Shown here one piece after another: positions 8,761-17,164 of a stretch of 64,000 nt of DNA (position 1 is the stretch's first letter; every line of letters begins with the position of its first letter). The notes under the pieces are model-generated. The model was not told where the DNA came from and made no database searches. It worked only from the letters and a program-made list of their open reading frames with translations. Location: positions 186,001 to 250,000 of the forward strand of contig NZ_AP023443.1 of assembly GCF_019976755.1 (NCBI RefSeq). Direction: 5' to 3'. The stretch comes from Nostoc sp. MS1 (GTDB lineage Bacteria > Cyanobacteriota > Cyanobacteriia > Cyanobacteriales > Nostocaceae). The position numbers and the translations under genes are program-made.

Positions 8761-9924
8761 TCAATCAGGGGTACGTTCTTGTGCTGTTGTGTGGGCCGTT
8801 AATTCATCAAACTCAATACCGACCAAAGACACAACTTTTCCACCAGCAGCCACTACTACACTCCATTCTCCATCACCTGCTGTCAGTTGATATTCAGTCT
8901 GTGTGGGATTTTGTTGAGCATAGTTGCAAATTCGCTTAATTGCTTCCACAGCATCGGCACGATTCCGATTTCTTTGGGCTAATAGTTGTGCTAAGGCGTA
9001 TTGAGCATCGAATACTTCTTGCTGTGCTGCTTGACGACACCAATGGATGGCTGCATCAATATTTTGCTCTAAGTGGCCATATCCTTGAGCATAGAAAGCG
9101 GCTAATTTGAATTGAGCAAATTTATCACCCTGTTCGGCTGCCCGACGATACAGGTCTAAAGCCTGTGTCTCATCCCGATTCACTCCCTCCCCTTGCAGGT
9201 AACAATATCCTAATAATCGCATCGCCTCTGGATGATTTTGTGCTGCGGCTAAGGTTAACCAACTTACTGCTTGCGAGTAGTCTGCATACCCAATTAGGTA
9301 AATTGCCCCTAACGCTGCTTGAGCTTGAGTTGAACCTAAATCCGCCAAGTCTTTCAACTTGGGCAATAAATTGACAATGTAGGGTTCGGCTTCATCAAAA
9401 TCTGTATCCCAAGCTTTTAAATACCAATTTGCTGCACTTATCGGGTCAACTTCACGCCCGTCACCATAGTTATATAAATGTCCGATGTACAAGCAAGCTA
9501 ATTCGTGATTTTGTGCGGCGGCTTTCATCCACCACTGTTGAGCTACATCAAAATCTTGAGCTACACCTTCACCTTGGGCATACATTGTTCCAATGATAAA
9601 TGCTGCCTCTATCTCACCTGCTTGGGAAGCGTTGATATACCACGATAAAGCTACTGTATAATCCTTCTCTACACCGCGTCCTTGAGCATAAAGGGCTGCG
9701 AGATTGTATGCTGCTTGCGGATGCCCAGCTTCTGCTGCAATTTGATAATGATATGCTGCGGCGGCTGGATCTGCAACAAAGCCCTGTCCATTAGAGTGCA
9801 TTAGCCCCAATAAACAGTGAGCTTGAGGACTTTGGTTGAGGTTAGCTAATCTTGTAAAAATCTGTTTAGCAGTCTCGTAATCTCGTGCATTGTAAGCATT
9901 TAATCCCTGCTCTAGATAGCTCAT
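8761..9924 (-). CDS. Sel1-repeat (TPR-like) protein
   Basis: A 387-residue protein made almost wholly of about 36-residue Sel1-type helical repeats. Typical units are AAYNLAALYAQGRGVEKD, AAFIIGTMYAQGEGVAQD and AMRLLGYCYLQGEGVNRD. There is no signal peptide, so it is probably cytosolic. Sel1 proteins act as scaffolds for protein-protein contacts, and nothing here shows the partner. The last 60 residues leave the repeat pattern and form a beta-rich tail (GDGEWSVVVAAGGKVVSLVG). The start at 9924 begins the first repeat cleanly. It has no same-strand neighbour close enough to be in an operon. Confidence 0.85.
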   Translation of the reverse strand: MSYLEQGLNAYNARDYETAKQIFTRLANLNQSPQAHCLLGLMHSNGQGFVADPAAAAYHYQIAAEAGHPQAAYNLAALYAQGRGVEKDYTVALSWYINASQAGEIEAAFIIGTMYAQGEGVAQDFDVAQQWWMKAAAQNHELACLYIGHLYNYGDGREVDPISAANWYLKAWDTDFDEAEPYIVNLLPKLKDLADLGSTQAQAALGAIYLIGYADYSQAVSWLTLAAAQNHPEAMRLLGYCYLQGEGVNRDETQALDLYRRAAEQGDKFAQFKLAAFYAQGYGHLEQNIDAAIHWCRQAAQQEVFDAQYALAQLLAQRNRNRADAVEAIKRICNYAQQNPTQTEYQLTAGDGEWSVVVAAGGKVVSLVGIEFDELTAHTTAQERTPD

Positions 9925-10351
9925 ATAATTGGTTACAATTGTATGCCATTCACTACTAACAACTAAGCTTAACGTAAGTTAGATATAGCAATCTCTAATT
10001 TCTTGCTTCTTCTACCGAAAATTATTCGTTTTGGTCGCATTTGGAGCCAGTTGCTCCTAAGCGAACAAGTGCTAATAATGTGGTGACAACAGCACTCATG
10101 CAACTGGCATCCACTGAGATAACACAAAAAGTACCGCCTTCCGTCTCGTACAACTTCTTGGTCTTCCCGGTGTTTTGATATCCCTATTGAAACTGCAACA
10201 GCAATAGATTGAGTGCCAATTTGCCAAAAATGTTTTTGTTTTACAAGTTGGTATCAAATTTGCAAGCGATGCCTTTATCTGCTTCGTAGATAGATAATTT
10301 TATGTTCTAAAGTAGAAGATAGGTTGATAAACAGTTTTTCTAAACAAACCA
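9925..10351. other. gene-free stretch holding the first 147-bp repeat
   Basis: I see no supported gene here. The stretch contains the 147-bp repeat described at 10032-10178 and then about 170 bp of AT-rich DNA leading to the next gene, where a promoter may lie. Confidence 0.5.
10032..10178. repeat. 147-bp dispersed repeat, copy A
   Basis: It starts TGGTCGCATTTGGAGCCAGT and pairs without indels with a 147-bp stretch at 13086-13232, at roughly 85 percent identity by eye. Inside it, TTGGAGCCAGTTGC and GCAACTGGCATCCA form an imperfect dyad. The minus strand of this copy reads open for about 50 codons (with GGTFCVISVDASC) but has no start codon. Copy B has a stop in the same frame. It could be a decayed coding fragment or a structured non-coding element. 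Confidence 0.7.
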
Positions 10352-10744
10352 ATGAAAATGTTCGGTTTGGTTGTATCTGCATTATTGCTATTTAGCGCAC
10401 CTGCGGTCACAGTTGAGTTTAAAGGGCAGAATATTGATGGTCAAAGGCTTCGAGCTAAAGCTTATTATTATGCAACTGGTGGAGTATACAAAGTTCAGGT
10501 AATCTTTAACAAACAACAAGCTACAATCTTTTTTGAAGACGGTAACAAAATTACTATACAGTTGAACAATTCAGTAATCACTGACTCCAACAATATTGAA
10601 GGTTTTGGAAAGTTAGGACAATATCGAGTCACTAATGGATTAAGTATTGGCTTGGTATATGATAATGATTGGATTAATGCTAGTGGTAGTCAGTTGCAGC
10701 AGTCCAATGCCCTAGAAGGGTTATGGAGGATCAGTTTGGATTAA
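10352..10744 (+). CDS. small exported hypothetical protein
   Basis: A 130-residue protein with a likely signal peptide (MKMFGLVVSALLLFSAPAVT), so the mature form is probably periplasmic or outside the cell. The rest is beta-rich with many polar residues and looks like a small beta-barrel or sandwich (KITIQLNNSVI, GLVYDNDWINA). I do not recognise the family. It is a single gene between a repeat copy and the convergent repeat-protein gene. The start at 10352 gives a complete signal peptide, which supports it. Confidence 0.65.
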   Translation: MKMFGLVVSALLLFSAPAVTVEFKGQNIDGQRLRAKAYYYATGGVYKVQVIFNKQQATIFFEDGNKITIQLNNSVITDSNNIEGFGKLGQYRVTNGLSIGLVYDNDWINASGSQLQQSNALEGLWRISLD

Positions 10745-10813
10745 ATACTACAGACTAATCTCTGACATGAACACATTGTGTTTTATCAATTGATTTGCTA
10801 AAAAACTCCTAAT

Positions 10814-11293
10814 TTAATCTATATAATCCGTTGATATTTGTTGTTCAACAACACTATCTGAAATTGGACGGCTACCATCTACTTCTAAGGTATCTTGAAC
10901 TTCAAAACTATTCTTAGTAATTGGACGTTGACCATCTATCTCAAGAATTTCCTCTATTTCTAATTCATTGGGATCAATTGGACGTTGCCCGTCTATGTTT
11001 AGCATCTCCCTGTCTTGGAAATCACTTTTAGCAACTGGGCGTTGACCATCTATGTCAATTGTTATGTCTGAATAATTTTCCGTCTTCTCAATTGGGCGTT
11101 GACCATCTATGTCAATTGTCTCTTTGATTTCGATTTCACTAGGATCAACTGGACGATGACCATCTATATTAATTGTTTTCTTCGCTTGTTCCGGTTCCTT
11201 AGATAAGGATTCAGAAATTATCCCATCTTTGCTAACAATTTTCCGCTTTCTCAAATTATTTCTATCATCTTCAACTGGGTTGATATTATCCAT
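10814..11293 (-). CDS. protein with six tandem 19-residue IDGQRP repeats
   Basis: This 159-residue acidic protein has a 39-residue charged leader and then six perfect-length 19-residue units: 40-58, 59-77, 78-96, 97-115, 116-134 and 135-153. Each unit carries a core of the type (I/L)xIDGQRP(I/V), with DGHRP in unit 1 and VDGSRP in unit 6. A short STDYID tail follows. The spacers between cores vary in sequence but never in length. There is no signal peptide, Cys or membrane segment. I do not know the function. A ligand-binding or scaffold repeat is likely, and a peptide precursor is possible, though no maturation enzyme is nearby. It is AT-rich like its neighbours. Confidence 0.75.
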   Translation of the reverse strand: MDNINPVEDDRNNLRKRKIVSKDGIISESLSKEPEQAKKTINIDGHRPVDPSEIEIKETIDIDGQRPIEKTENYSDITIDIDGQRPVAKSDFQDREMLNIDGQRPIDPNELEIEEILEIDGQRPITKNSFEVQDTLEVDGSRPISDSVVEQQISTDYID

Positions 11294-11533
11294 AATTCCT
11301 CTTTCGTTTTATAAACTTTTGTTTACATAAAATAAAAATTAGAAACTTGTTTATTTTGAGTTAATAAAGATAAATTTTATATCAATAAAGAATCACAAAT
11401 TGTTTGTTAGACTCAATACTTTACTAGAGTTGAATTAACAAACTCTCTACCATAACAAATATTTTATCTCTAACTTGAGAGGGATTTGTTAGTTCTCATG
11501 AAATACTTGTTTATAACTATTACTTGGTCTGAG

Positions 11534-12229
11534 TCAGAACTGAGCAAAATCTAGCTGACTTTCAATAAACTTCGCTCCGGTTAGGTTTGCCCCATTCAAA
11601 TTGCATAAGTGTAAATTTGCTCCTCTTAGTTCTGCTAAGGACAGATTAGCTCCAGTTAAATTTGCATTAGTCAGGTCAGCTTCAGCTAAATTGGCTCCAA
11701 TTAAGTTAGCTCCACATAATGAGGCTTGTTTTAGGTTAGCTCCTTTGAGGTTTACTCTGGTTAGGTTTGCGCCGCTCAGTTCGGCTCCACTTAAATTAGC
11801 TTGGCTCAAGTCTGCTGCTGTCAAATCGGCTTTGTCTAGATTGGCTTGCCTTAAATCTGCCCAACTCAATTTTGCATAACTCAGATTAATTTCAGTTAGC
11901 TCTGCGGATACCAGTTCCGCACATCTCAAATTTGCATTAATAAAATTTCTTTCTCCTGTTGCATATCGTCGGAAAATTTCCTCAGATGTTACTCGCTTTA
12001 GAACTGCTTGAGATGCACCTTGATAACACCATGTAACTTCTAATAAGTTGGCAGCAGTATTAACAGCTATCTCATCACATTCAATCAAAGATATACTATT
12101 ACAACCATCCCAACTACCATTAAGCATTTGAGCGATTTCATTAGCTCCAGTGGTTGAATCAAATAATAAAATAGATTCTTTAGGTCGGTTTAAAAGACTC
12201 TTTGAGATAATTGAGATAATATCTTTCAT
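11534..12229 (-). CDS. pentapeptide repeat protein
   Basis: The 231-residue product has an N-terminal region of about 90 residues without repeats and then about 25 pentapeptide units of the A(D/N)Lxx type (ANLSGAELSGANLTRVNLKGANL and similar) from about 95 to the end. These units fold into a right-handed square beta-helix. The family is very common in cyanobacteria, and its functions include scaffolding and, in a few members, mimicry of DNA. Nothing in this copy points to a specific target. The N-terminal part (GSWDGCNSISLIECDEIAVNTAANLL) is a separate small domain that I do not recognise. Confidence 0.85.
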   Translation of the reverse strand: MKDIISIISKSLLNRPKESILLFDSTTGANEIAQMLNGSWDGCNSISLIECDEIAVNTAANLLEVTWCYQGASQAVLKRVTSEEIFRRYATGERNFINANLRCAELVSAELTEINLSYAKLSWADLRQANLDKADLTAADLSQANLSGAELSGANLTRVNLKGANLKQASLCGANLIGANLAEADLTNANLTGANLSLAELRGANLHLCNLNGANLTGAKFIESQLDFAQF

Positions 12230-12423
12230 TTATACAAATCTTACTGATTTAATAAGTATTATAATTACCTATATCATAGAATATCCCATCAGATAGAAGC
12301 AAACTCATCCGATGATTATTTAAAGTAACATATTATTAAGTTAACACCATTTATCTAATGTTGTTACGACGTAAAGTCAACATTTCACATCTACTAAATG
12401 GTCTATCTCCCAATAAGTATATA

Positions 12424-12461
12424 GACTCTATATCTATCTATTAAAAGCTAGATATAGAGTC
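12424..12461. promoter_or_regulatory. 13-bp perfect inverted repeat upstream of the lipoprotein gene
   Basis: GACTCTATATCTA and TAGATATAGAGTC are exact reverse complements separated by 12 bases. The second arm ends 20 bp before the ATG at 12482. The place and symmetry suit an operator or a leader hairpin for the lipoprotein gene. There is no T-run, so a terminator is less likely. Confidence 0.5.
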
Positions 12462-12481
12462 GCAAGTAGGTTCTAAATATC

Positions 12482-13075
12482 ATGCAAAACAATACTAGCT
12501 TTCTCAACAAAAATTCTTGGTTTAATAAAACAGCGCTTTTAACACTCTTAGTCAGTGGACTGACTGCTTGTGCTTCCGAACCAAAGCAACCTGATGTTGT
12601 TGTAGTTCCTACACCGCAAGCAACCGTTACTGTCACAGCGACTGCTACACCACAGGCAACCACTACTGTTGTCGTCACTCCTACCCCCCAAGTCACAACA
12701 GTTGTTCAAACTGAACCAATTACTGATGTATTAGTAATTACTAATGCCAATAAACAAGCACTTATAGATAAACCAGTACAGTTTACAAATGTTAAAGTTC
12801 AAAGTGTCGTGGGCGATCGCACCTTCTGGGTAGGCTCAAGTAATGCTCAACGAGTATTTGTCGTTTTAGCTCCTAATTTAGATGAAGGTACTGTGGAAAA
12901 CAAAGTTGTAATCAAACCAGGACAGACACTTGATTTAGCAGGAGTTCTTAAACCAGTACCAAGTGTTAAACAAGCACAGCAACAATGGAAGGGTTTAACC
13001 GCGACTGAAGCCCAAGGATTAAAGGAGCAAATCATTTATTTACAAGCAAATCAAATCAGATTTAAGCCAAGTTGA
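12482..13075 (+). CDS. lipoprotein with Thr/Val/Pro-rich linker and C-terminal OB-like domain
   Basis: The 197-residue protein has a lipoprotein signal ending in the lipobox LTAC, with the modified Cys at residue 30. It should be anchored to a membrane facing the periplasm. Residues about 36-75 form a low-complexity Thr/Val/Pro/Gln linker (VTVTATATPQATTTVVVTP). The remaining 120 residues look like a small beta-barrel (NVKVQSVVGDRTFWVG, VVIKPGQTLDLAGVLKPV), similar in pattern to OB-fold lipoproteins of cyanobacteria. The function is unknown. The gene stands alone, with a perfect inverted repeat just upstream and a 147-bp repeat just downstream. Confidence 0.75.
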   Translation: MQNNTSFLNKNSWFNKTALLTLLVSGLTACASEPKQPDVVVVPTPQATVTVTATATPQATTTVVVTPTPQVTTVVQTEPITDVLVITNANKQALIDKPVQFTNVKVQSVVGDRTFWVGSSNAQRVFVVLAPNLDEGTVENKVVIKPGQTLDLAGVLKPVPSVKQAQQQWKGLTATEAQGLKEQIIYLQANQIRFKPS

Positions 13076-13085
13076 TATTATATTC

Positions 13086-13232
13086 TGGTCGCATTTGGAG
13101 CCAGTTGCTCCTAAGCGAAAAAGTGCAAATCATTTAGCGACAACAGCCAGATCGCAACTGGCCTCCACTGGGATAACACAAAAATTACCGCCGTCTGTCT
13201 CGTGCAACTTCTTAGTCTTCCTAGTGTTCTGA
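13086..13232. repeat. 147-bp dispersed repeat, copy B
   Basis: This is the partner of the repeat at 10032-10178, in the same orientation and of identical length. The internal dyad (TTGGAGCCAGTTGC and GCAACTGGCCTCCA) is kept. The minus-strand frame that is open in copy A is broken here by a TGA. It starts 10 bp after the lipoprotein stop codon. Confidence 0.7.
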
Positions 13233-13258
13233 CCACTATGAGTCTCCTATAGTAGTAC

Positions 13259-13280
13259 AGCCGGGATACGTATTCCGGCT
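13259..13280. repeat. short hairpin AGCCGG/CCGGCT
   Basis: AGCCGG and CCGGCT pair around a 10-base loop that is itself self-complementary (ATACGTAT). It lies between the lipoprotein gene and the next plus-strand gene. It could end transcription from upstream, although no T-run follows. Confidence 0.35.
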
Positions 13281-13372
13281 TTACCCCCATTAGTTTTATC
13301 GGAAAAAATAAATTTAAAGGGTATTATAGTACATTAATACTATGAGACTTCAGTTAAATTGATTCAAAACAT

Positions 13373-14098
13373 ATGAGACAAGTAGTTAGACAGATTAAAG
13401 AGCGAGTCAAATTCGATTTTGAATTGGAAACAATTAAATATGAATTGTTGAGATTAGATGATTATGAATATAGAAAACTTCAAGATAATAGTATCCATAT
13501 TAAAGATTACTCCACATTCTACTACAATGGTTACTTGTTTGAAAGTAACAATAGAGATAATTTGAAACTAGCGCAGGCTTTTATCACGTTAACTTGGCTG
13601 TTTGGCAATAGTAGTGATTCATTTGATAGTACCCAAAGCTCTTTTAGTTTTCCATTCTTACTAACTATTAATAAGACAATAGATAAATTTTTCTATTTAT
13701 TACATATTTTTGATTGTAAAGGCTCAATATATTATCGAATATATAAAATATTTGAGGATGAATCAGATATACCTAAGACAATCCAAAATGAAGTATTTGA
13801 GTCGGAGTTTACACATCAAGAAATTAATATTTTTTTCAGCTATATACATAGATATATTATTGAGTCCTTTCAAACTTTAAATTCTGTAACTACACCTGAA
13901 CCATTTTTAAAAGCGATTGATGCAAGCTGTTTAATTTATGGTTATCACAATAATCAGTATATTGAAGAAGAATATAATGGTGAAAAGTCATATCAAGCAG
14001 CACTTCAAAGATTTTTGTCAGTAGGGCTTTGGCCTTGGCAACCAAAAAATATAAGTGGTTTGCTACAAACTATTATCGCTGAACTACCTGAGAATTAA
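13373..14098 (+). CDS. hypothetical protein, 241 aa
   Basis: A soluble AT-rich gene product of 241 residues with many Tyr, Phe and Ile residues and no signal or membrane segment. The start is MRQVVRQIKERVKFDFE, and the C-terminus keeps a mixed helical region (DASCLIYGYHNNQYIEEEYNGEKSYQAAL). I do not recognise the family. Its 3' end overlaps the convergent isomerase gene by 15 bp, so the two stop codons are interlocked. Base composition is more AT-rich than the plasmid-backbone genes, which may mean a separate origin. Confidence 0.6.
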   Translation: MRQVVRQIKERVKFDFELETIKYELLRLDDYEYRKLQDNSIHIKDYSTFYYNGYLFESNNRDNLKLAQAFITLTWLFGNSSDSFDSTQSSFSFPFLLTINKTIDKFFYLLHIFDCKGSIYYRIYKIFEDESDIPKTIQNEVFESEFTHQEINIFFSYIHRYIIESFQTLNSVTTPEPFLKAIDASCLIYGYHNNQYIEEEYNGEKSYQAALQRFLSVGLWPWQPKNISGLLQTIIAELPEN

Positions 14099-14878
14099 AG
14101 CAGCGATCCGTTCGCATTCTTCCTGCACGATTGAAACAGGCAGTCGATTTAATCGGCTCTCTAACACTAAAGGAATCCCCATTGGAAAATTGGGAATTTG
14201 AGATAACCACCAAGTATTGTCCGTAATCCGCGAATGTATATCCTGTCGTCCATCATTGTCGGAAATGTGGATTTCTAAAAGTCTCTCTAATGGGAGTCCC
14301 AACCATTGATTTAGCTTTACTTGGTTTTTATGATGCCAAATGTTGACATGCGCCAAATCTATAACTATCTTAATTTGTGGCATATCTTGGCAAAATTGGG
14401 CCAACTCGGTCGCATTATCCAAAAGATTCTCTACAGAACTTATGGGATGTGTAGGATACATTGTCTCTACACCCAGAACAATATCTCGCTTTATACAAAG
14501 CTGATAAAGATAGTCAATGTTTTCTACGAATGTTGTGTATGCTTTGGCACGTTCAGTAGTCTTAGAAAAGTTTCCTCCATGTACTGAATAAGCTGTGATC
14601 CCGATACTGGCTAGATAGTCTGTCAAATGCTCAAAATATTTCCAATCTTGAGGTTGAGCTAGGTTAAAAGGATAATGGCGATCTCTCCAAACAAAAGCAT
14701 GATGCGCTCGATAGACCATTCCCATTTGTCTAAAGTCTTCAATTGCTTGTGTGGCATCAGCATCAGGACGAGGGCCAATAGCCAGTTCAGTATACCGGAT
14801 TCCTGCATTCCAAAATATTGTTAGTGCTTCACGGGTTGAAACTCCACCATAGGCTGACAAGCTCAAATACAATTCCAT
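14084..14878 (-). CDS. sugar phosphate isomerase/epimerase-like TIM-barrel protein
   Basis: The 264-residue protein has the sequence layout of the xylose isomerase-like/AP endonuclease 2 TIM-barrel superfamily: an N-terminal strand LYLSLSAYGG, then AIGPRPDAD, the metal-site strands VLGVETMYP (Glu) and IVIDLAHVNIWHH (Asp and His), then EIHISDNDGRQDIH and LVLESRLNR. Members isomerise or epimerise sugars or related polyols using divalent metal. The substrate cannot be read from sequence. The start codon overlaps the stop of the upstream gene by one base (TGATG), so the two are probably translated together. Confidence 0.75.
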   Translation of the reverse strand: MELYLSLSAYGGVSTREALTIFWNAGIRYTELAIGPRPDADATQAIEDFRQMGMVYRAHHAFVWRDRHYPFNLAQPQDWKYFEHLTDYLASIGITAYSVHGGNFSKTTERAKAYTTFVENIDYLYQLCIKRDIVLGVETMYPTHPISSVENLLDNATELAQFCQDMPQIKIVIDLAHVNIWHHKNQVKLNQWLGLPLERLLEIHISDNDGRQDIHSRITDNTWWLSQIPNFPMGIPLVLESRLNRLPVSIVQEECERIAALILR

Positions 14879-15597
14879 CAGTCCTCCAATGTTGATGAAT
14901 ATTCAAAAATTGCAGTTCTAGGTTTAAGAGCAAATATTTTGCTGGAATACCCTATTAATGTGCTGATTTCAATCGCTAACTGCTGTTTTTGTGCGTCTGG
15001 AGCTTCCATATCTCTAAGCAAATATTTTATATTGCCGCAAATGTAGCCCTCAATTTGTTGTTTTATCGAAGTTTCACTATATTCGTTCACGTTATATATG
15101 CGTTTTAGAGGGATGTTTATCTCATCCTCAACTGCACCTAATCTTAAAGACAAACTATAGCTATACCCAATAAAGTGACGTTCGTCATCGTAACCATCAA
15201 GGTCTTCATGAATTTGGTAGTTACTCAAACCTATTGGTAGTTCCAGCGACATTAATAACCAAGTAGTTGGATCTTCTGCAATACTAACTTTAGGTTCGCT
15301 ATTGTACCAATAATTACTTCGAGTCTGTTTTAACTCTTGCACAAATGCTCTTAATTCTGGGATTTGTAACAAGCAACGAGCATCACTAGCCAAAGCATCA
15401 GTAATTCGTTTGAGTTCTATTACTTGTGCTTCTACTAACTTCTGTTCTGCATCCCGAATTTCTTGCATTCTTATTTCCACTAACTGTTGCAAAGAAGCAA
15501 TCTGTGGGTCAAATTGATTAGCATGATTTTGCACTAATTCTTCATAACTCAAAAACAAGGAACTAGAGTCTGTCATAACTTTCCTCAATTTTTCCAT
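14878..15597 (-). CDS. hypothetical protein coupled to the isomerase-like gene
   Basis: A 239-residue soluble protein. Residues about 25-70 form a helical, probably coiled-coil segment (QQLVEIRMQEIRDAEQKLVEAQ), followed by a mixed alpha/beta domain (TTWLLMSLELPIGLSNYQIHEDLDGYDDERHF). I do not recognise the family. It is the first gene of a two-gene minus-strand operon with the TIM-barrel gene, and its TGA overlaps that gene's ATG. An internal ATG (MTDSSS) eight codons in could be the true start. Confidence 0.55.
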   Translation of the reverse strand: MEKLRKVMTDSSSLFLSYEELVQNHANQFDPQIASLQQLVEIRMQEIRDAEQKLVEAQVIELKRITDALASDARCLLQIPELRAFVQELKQTRSNYWYNSEPKVSIAEDPTTWLLMSLELPIGLSNYQIHEDLDGYDDERHFIGYSYSLSLRLGAVEDEINIPLKRIYNVNEYSETSIKQQIEGYICGNIKYLLRDMEAPDAQKQQLAIEISTLIGYSSKIFALKPRTAIFEYSSTLED

Positions 15598-15766
15598 AAC
15601 AAACTGTTAATAGCTGTTGCAATTTGAAGCTATTACAAAGTCGCTTATAGTTCTTTTGTACTAATATACCATTAACTCTTTTAGATAGATGCTTCACGCT
15701 AAAATAGTTGTTTCGTAAATCCAAGTATTGTATAAATTGATATTATTACTTGCTAAGTAGGGCTAA

Positions 15767-16108
15767 TTGCAATTGGTTTTAATTATTCGTGAGCCTGCTA
15801 CTCCCCAACAAATAGAGTCCATGCTAAAAACTTGGGATGTTTTCATTAAAATAGCAGTAGACATCGAGCGCAAGATTTTAGCAGGCGGCGGTGTTCGCCA
15901 TTATGAGTGTGAACAAGAATTACTTAAGGATGGAAGCCGACAACGCGATATCTGGGGTGCTGATTGGTCGCCTTCTACACAGGAATTGGTATTTGAGTCT
16001 ATCATTAACATTCGCCCCAGTCAAAACAATCGAAGTATGATCATACAATCTACCCAAATTCGGCAGCAAGTAAGCCAAATTACCCAACAATTGCTAGGAG
16101 GTTCATAA
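15767..16108 (+). CDS. DUF5674 family protein
   Basis: The 113-residue product matches what I know of DUF5674: an N-terminal IIREPATPQQIESML, a central IKIAVDIERKILAGGG and RHYECEQELLKDGSRQRDIWGADW, and a C-terminal NIRPSQNNRSM. The family is small, found in cyanobacteria and other bacteria, and has no known role. The start is a TTG at 15767, with another TTG six bases on, and no ATG is available upstream in frame. Its TAA overlaps the ATG of the next gene (TAATG), and with the following two genes it forms a short operon. Confidence 0.7.
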   Translation: MQLVLIIREPATPQQIESMLKTWDVFIKIAVDIERKILAGGGVRHYECEQELLKDGSRQRDIWGADWSPSTQELVFESIINIRPSQNNRSMIIQSTQIRQQVSQITQQLLGGS

Positions 16109-16470
16109 TGCCTAACTGGAGTGCAATTAAAGCTAGTTTCTTAGCTTTAGACCAACCACATCAACTGGGTGAATTAGCATCAAGTCTGGCACACCTGAAG
16201 TCTTGGGTACAAAGTAGCGATTGTCATCAAGTAGTCCCGGTAGTTCTAGACGAAAGCCTGTTGTATTTGTCTTTAATACAGCAAAATACCCAAATCTATG
16301 ACGGGGAATTAAATCAACTTCAATTGATATTACAAGATTGGCAACGCAATTGGGACAACATTAAGTCTCAATCAAGCCAAACGGCAAACATTGCAGATGT
16401 TGCTTCTGGTTGGTCACAGCGAGTTTTAGATTTGTCTGGTTTGTTGAGTTCCCAATCCATGAGTGCTTAG
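16108..16470 (+). CDS. hypothetical protein, 120 aa, second gene of a DUF5674 operon
   Basis: A helical 120-residue protein with no signal peptide (SAIKASFLALDQPHQLGELASSLAHLKSW). Its ATG overlaps the DUF5674 stop codon, and AGGAGG lies seven bases upstream, so the start is firm. I do not recognise the family. The tight overlap with DUF5674 and the close GIY-YIG gene downstream suggest the three work in one process, possibly DNA-related, but that is inference. Confidence 0.6.
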   Translation: MPNWSAIKASFLALDQPHQLGELASSLAHLKSWVQSSDCHQVVPVVLDESLLYLSLIQQNTQIYDGELNQLQLILQDWQRNWDNIKSQSSQTANIADVASGWSQRVLDLSGLLSSQSMSA

Positions 16471-16528
16471 TCTGAGCGATCGCATCTAGCGTTGGCGCTT
16501 ACTCCATCACCACTGTCATCTCTGTGCC

Positions 16529-17134
16529 ATGATGCCTTATCATGACTCTGGTCGCATTCAGCCAAAGCCATTGGAACCACAGCAACTCAACCTCTTCGCC
16601 AAAAATACAATTACGCCCAGCTACAGCAGTAAATCAGAGACTCTGCTGATGAGTGCTGATGCTTTACAGCAATGGAAGTCGCGCATACTGACTCATCAGC
16701 AACAGGTAAGAGTAAACCAATCACCTCAACAAGCTACACTGTTTGACCTAACACCAACACATTGCGACCCAGAAGAGATAGATCCGTTCACGTTGCATTT
16801 ACAACCGATGGCCTTTTACCGAATGCCTGATGATTTTGGTCAAGCCGCTTTGTACTTTGTGATTGATTCTGCTGCTTTGCTGTTACTTTATGTGGGAGAA
16901 ACCAAGCGGAGTAACAAGCGTTGGCGAGGGACACATGATTGCAAGCATTACATCAGCAGTTACCAAGACCTGCACTATCGTTATCAAATGGAGACGGCAG
17001 TTAACATTGGTTTTTGGTGGGATACGCCTGTTGAGCGTCGAGCGCGACAGCAGTTAGAGTTGAGCTTGATTTTGAAGTGGCGTAGTCCATTTAACAAGGA
17101 AAACTGGCAGCAGTGGGGTCAACCGTTTAAGTAA
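16529..17134 (+). CDS. GIY-YIG superfamily nuclease-like protein
   Basis: The 201-residue protein has an unstructured N-terminal 90 residues and then a GIY-YIG-like domain. The paired strands ALYFVID and LLLLYVGET stand in for GIY and YIG. An Arg/Lys-rich stretch (KRSNKRWRG) supplies the usual basic residue, and ELSLILKWRSPFNKENW gives the catalytic Glu and the typical (P/S)xN end. Members cut DNA in repair, restriction or mobile-element settings. The gene is the third of a short plus-strand operon with DUF5674. Which ATG of the two adjacent ones is used cannot be told. Confidence 0.65.
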   Translation: MMPYHDSGRIQPKPLEPQQLNLFAKNTITPSYSSKSETLLMSADALQQWKSRILTHQQQVRVNQSPQQATLFDLTPTHCDPEEIDPFTLHLQPMAFYRMPDDFGQAALYFVIDSAALLLLYVGETKRSNKRWRGTHDCKHYISSYQDLHYRYQMETAVNIGFWWDTPVERRARQQLELSLILKWRSPFNKENWQQWGQPFK

Positions 17135-17164
17135 TCTACTGCTTTATTCGTAAGCCTATTTAAG

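Noticed and set aside
11601..11879. A plus-strand frame opposite the minus-strand pentapeptide gene
   Set aside because: It mirrors the pentapeptide periodicity on the wrong strand and has no start signal.
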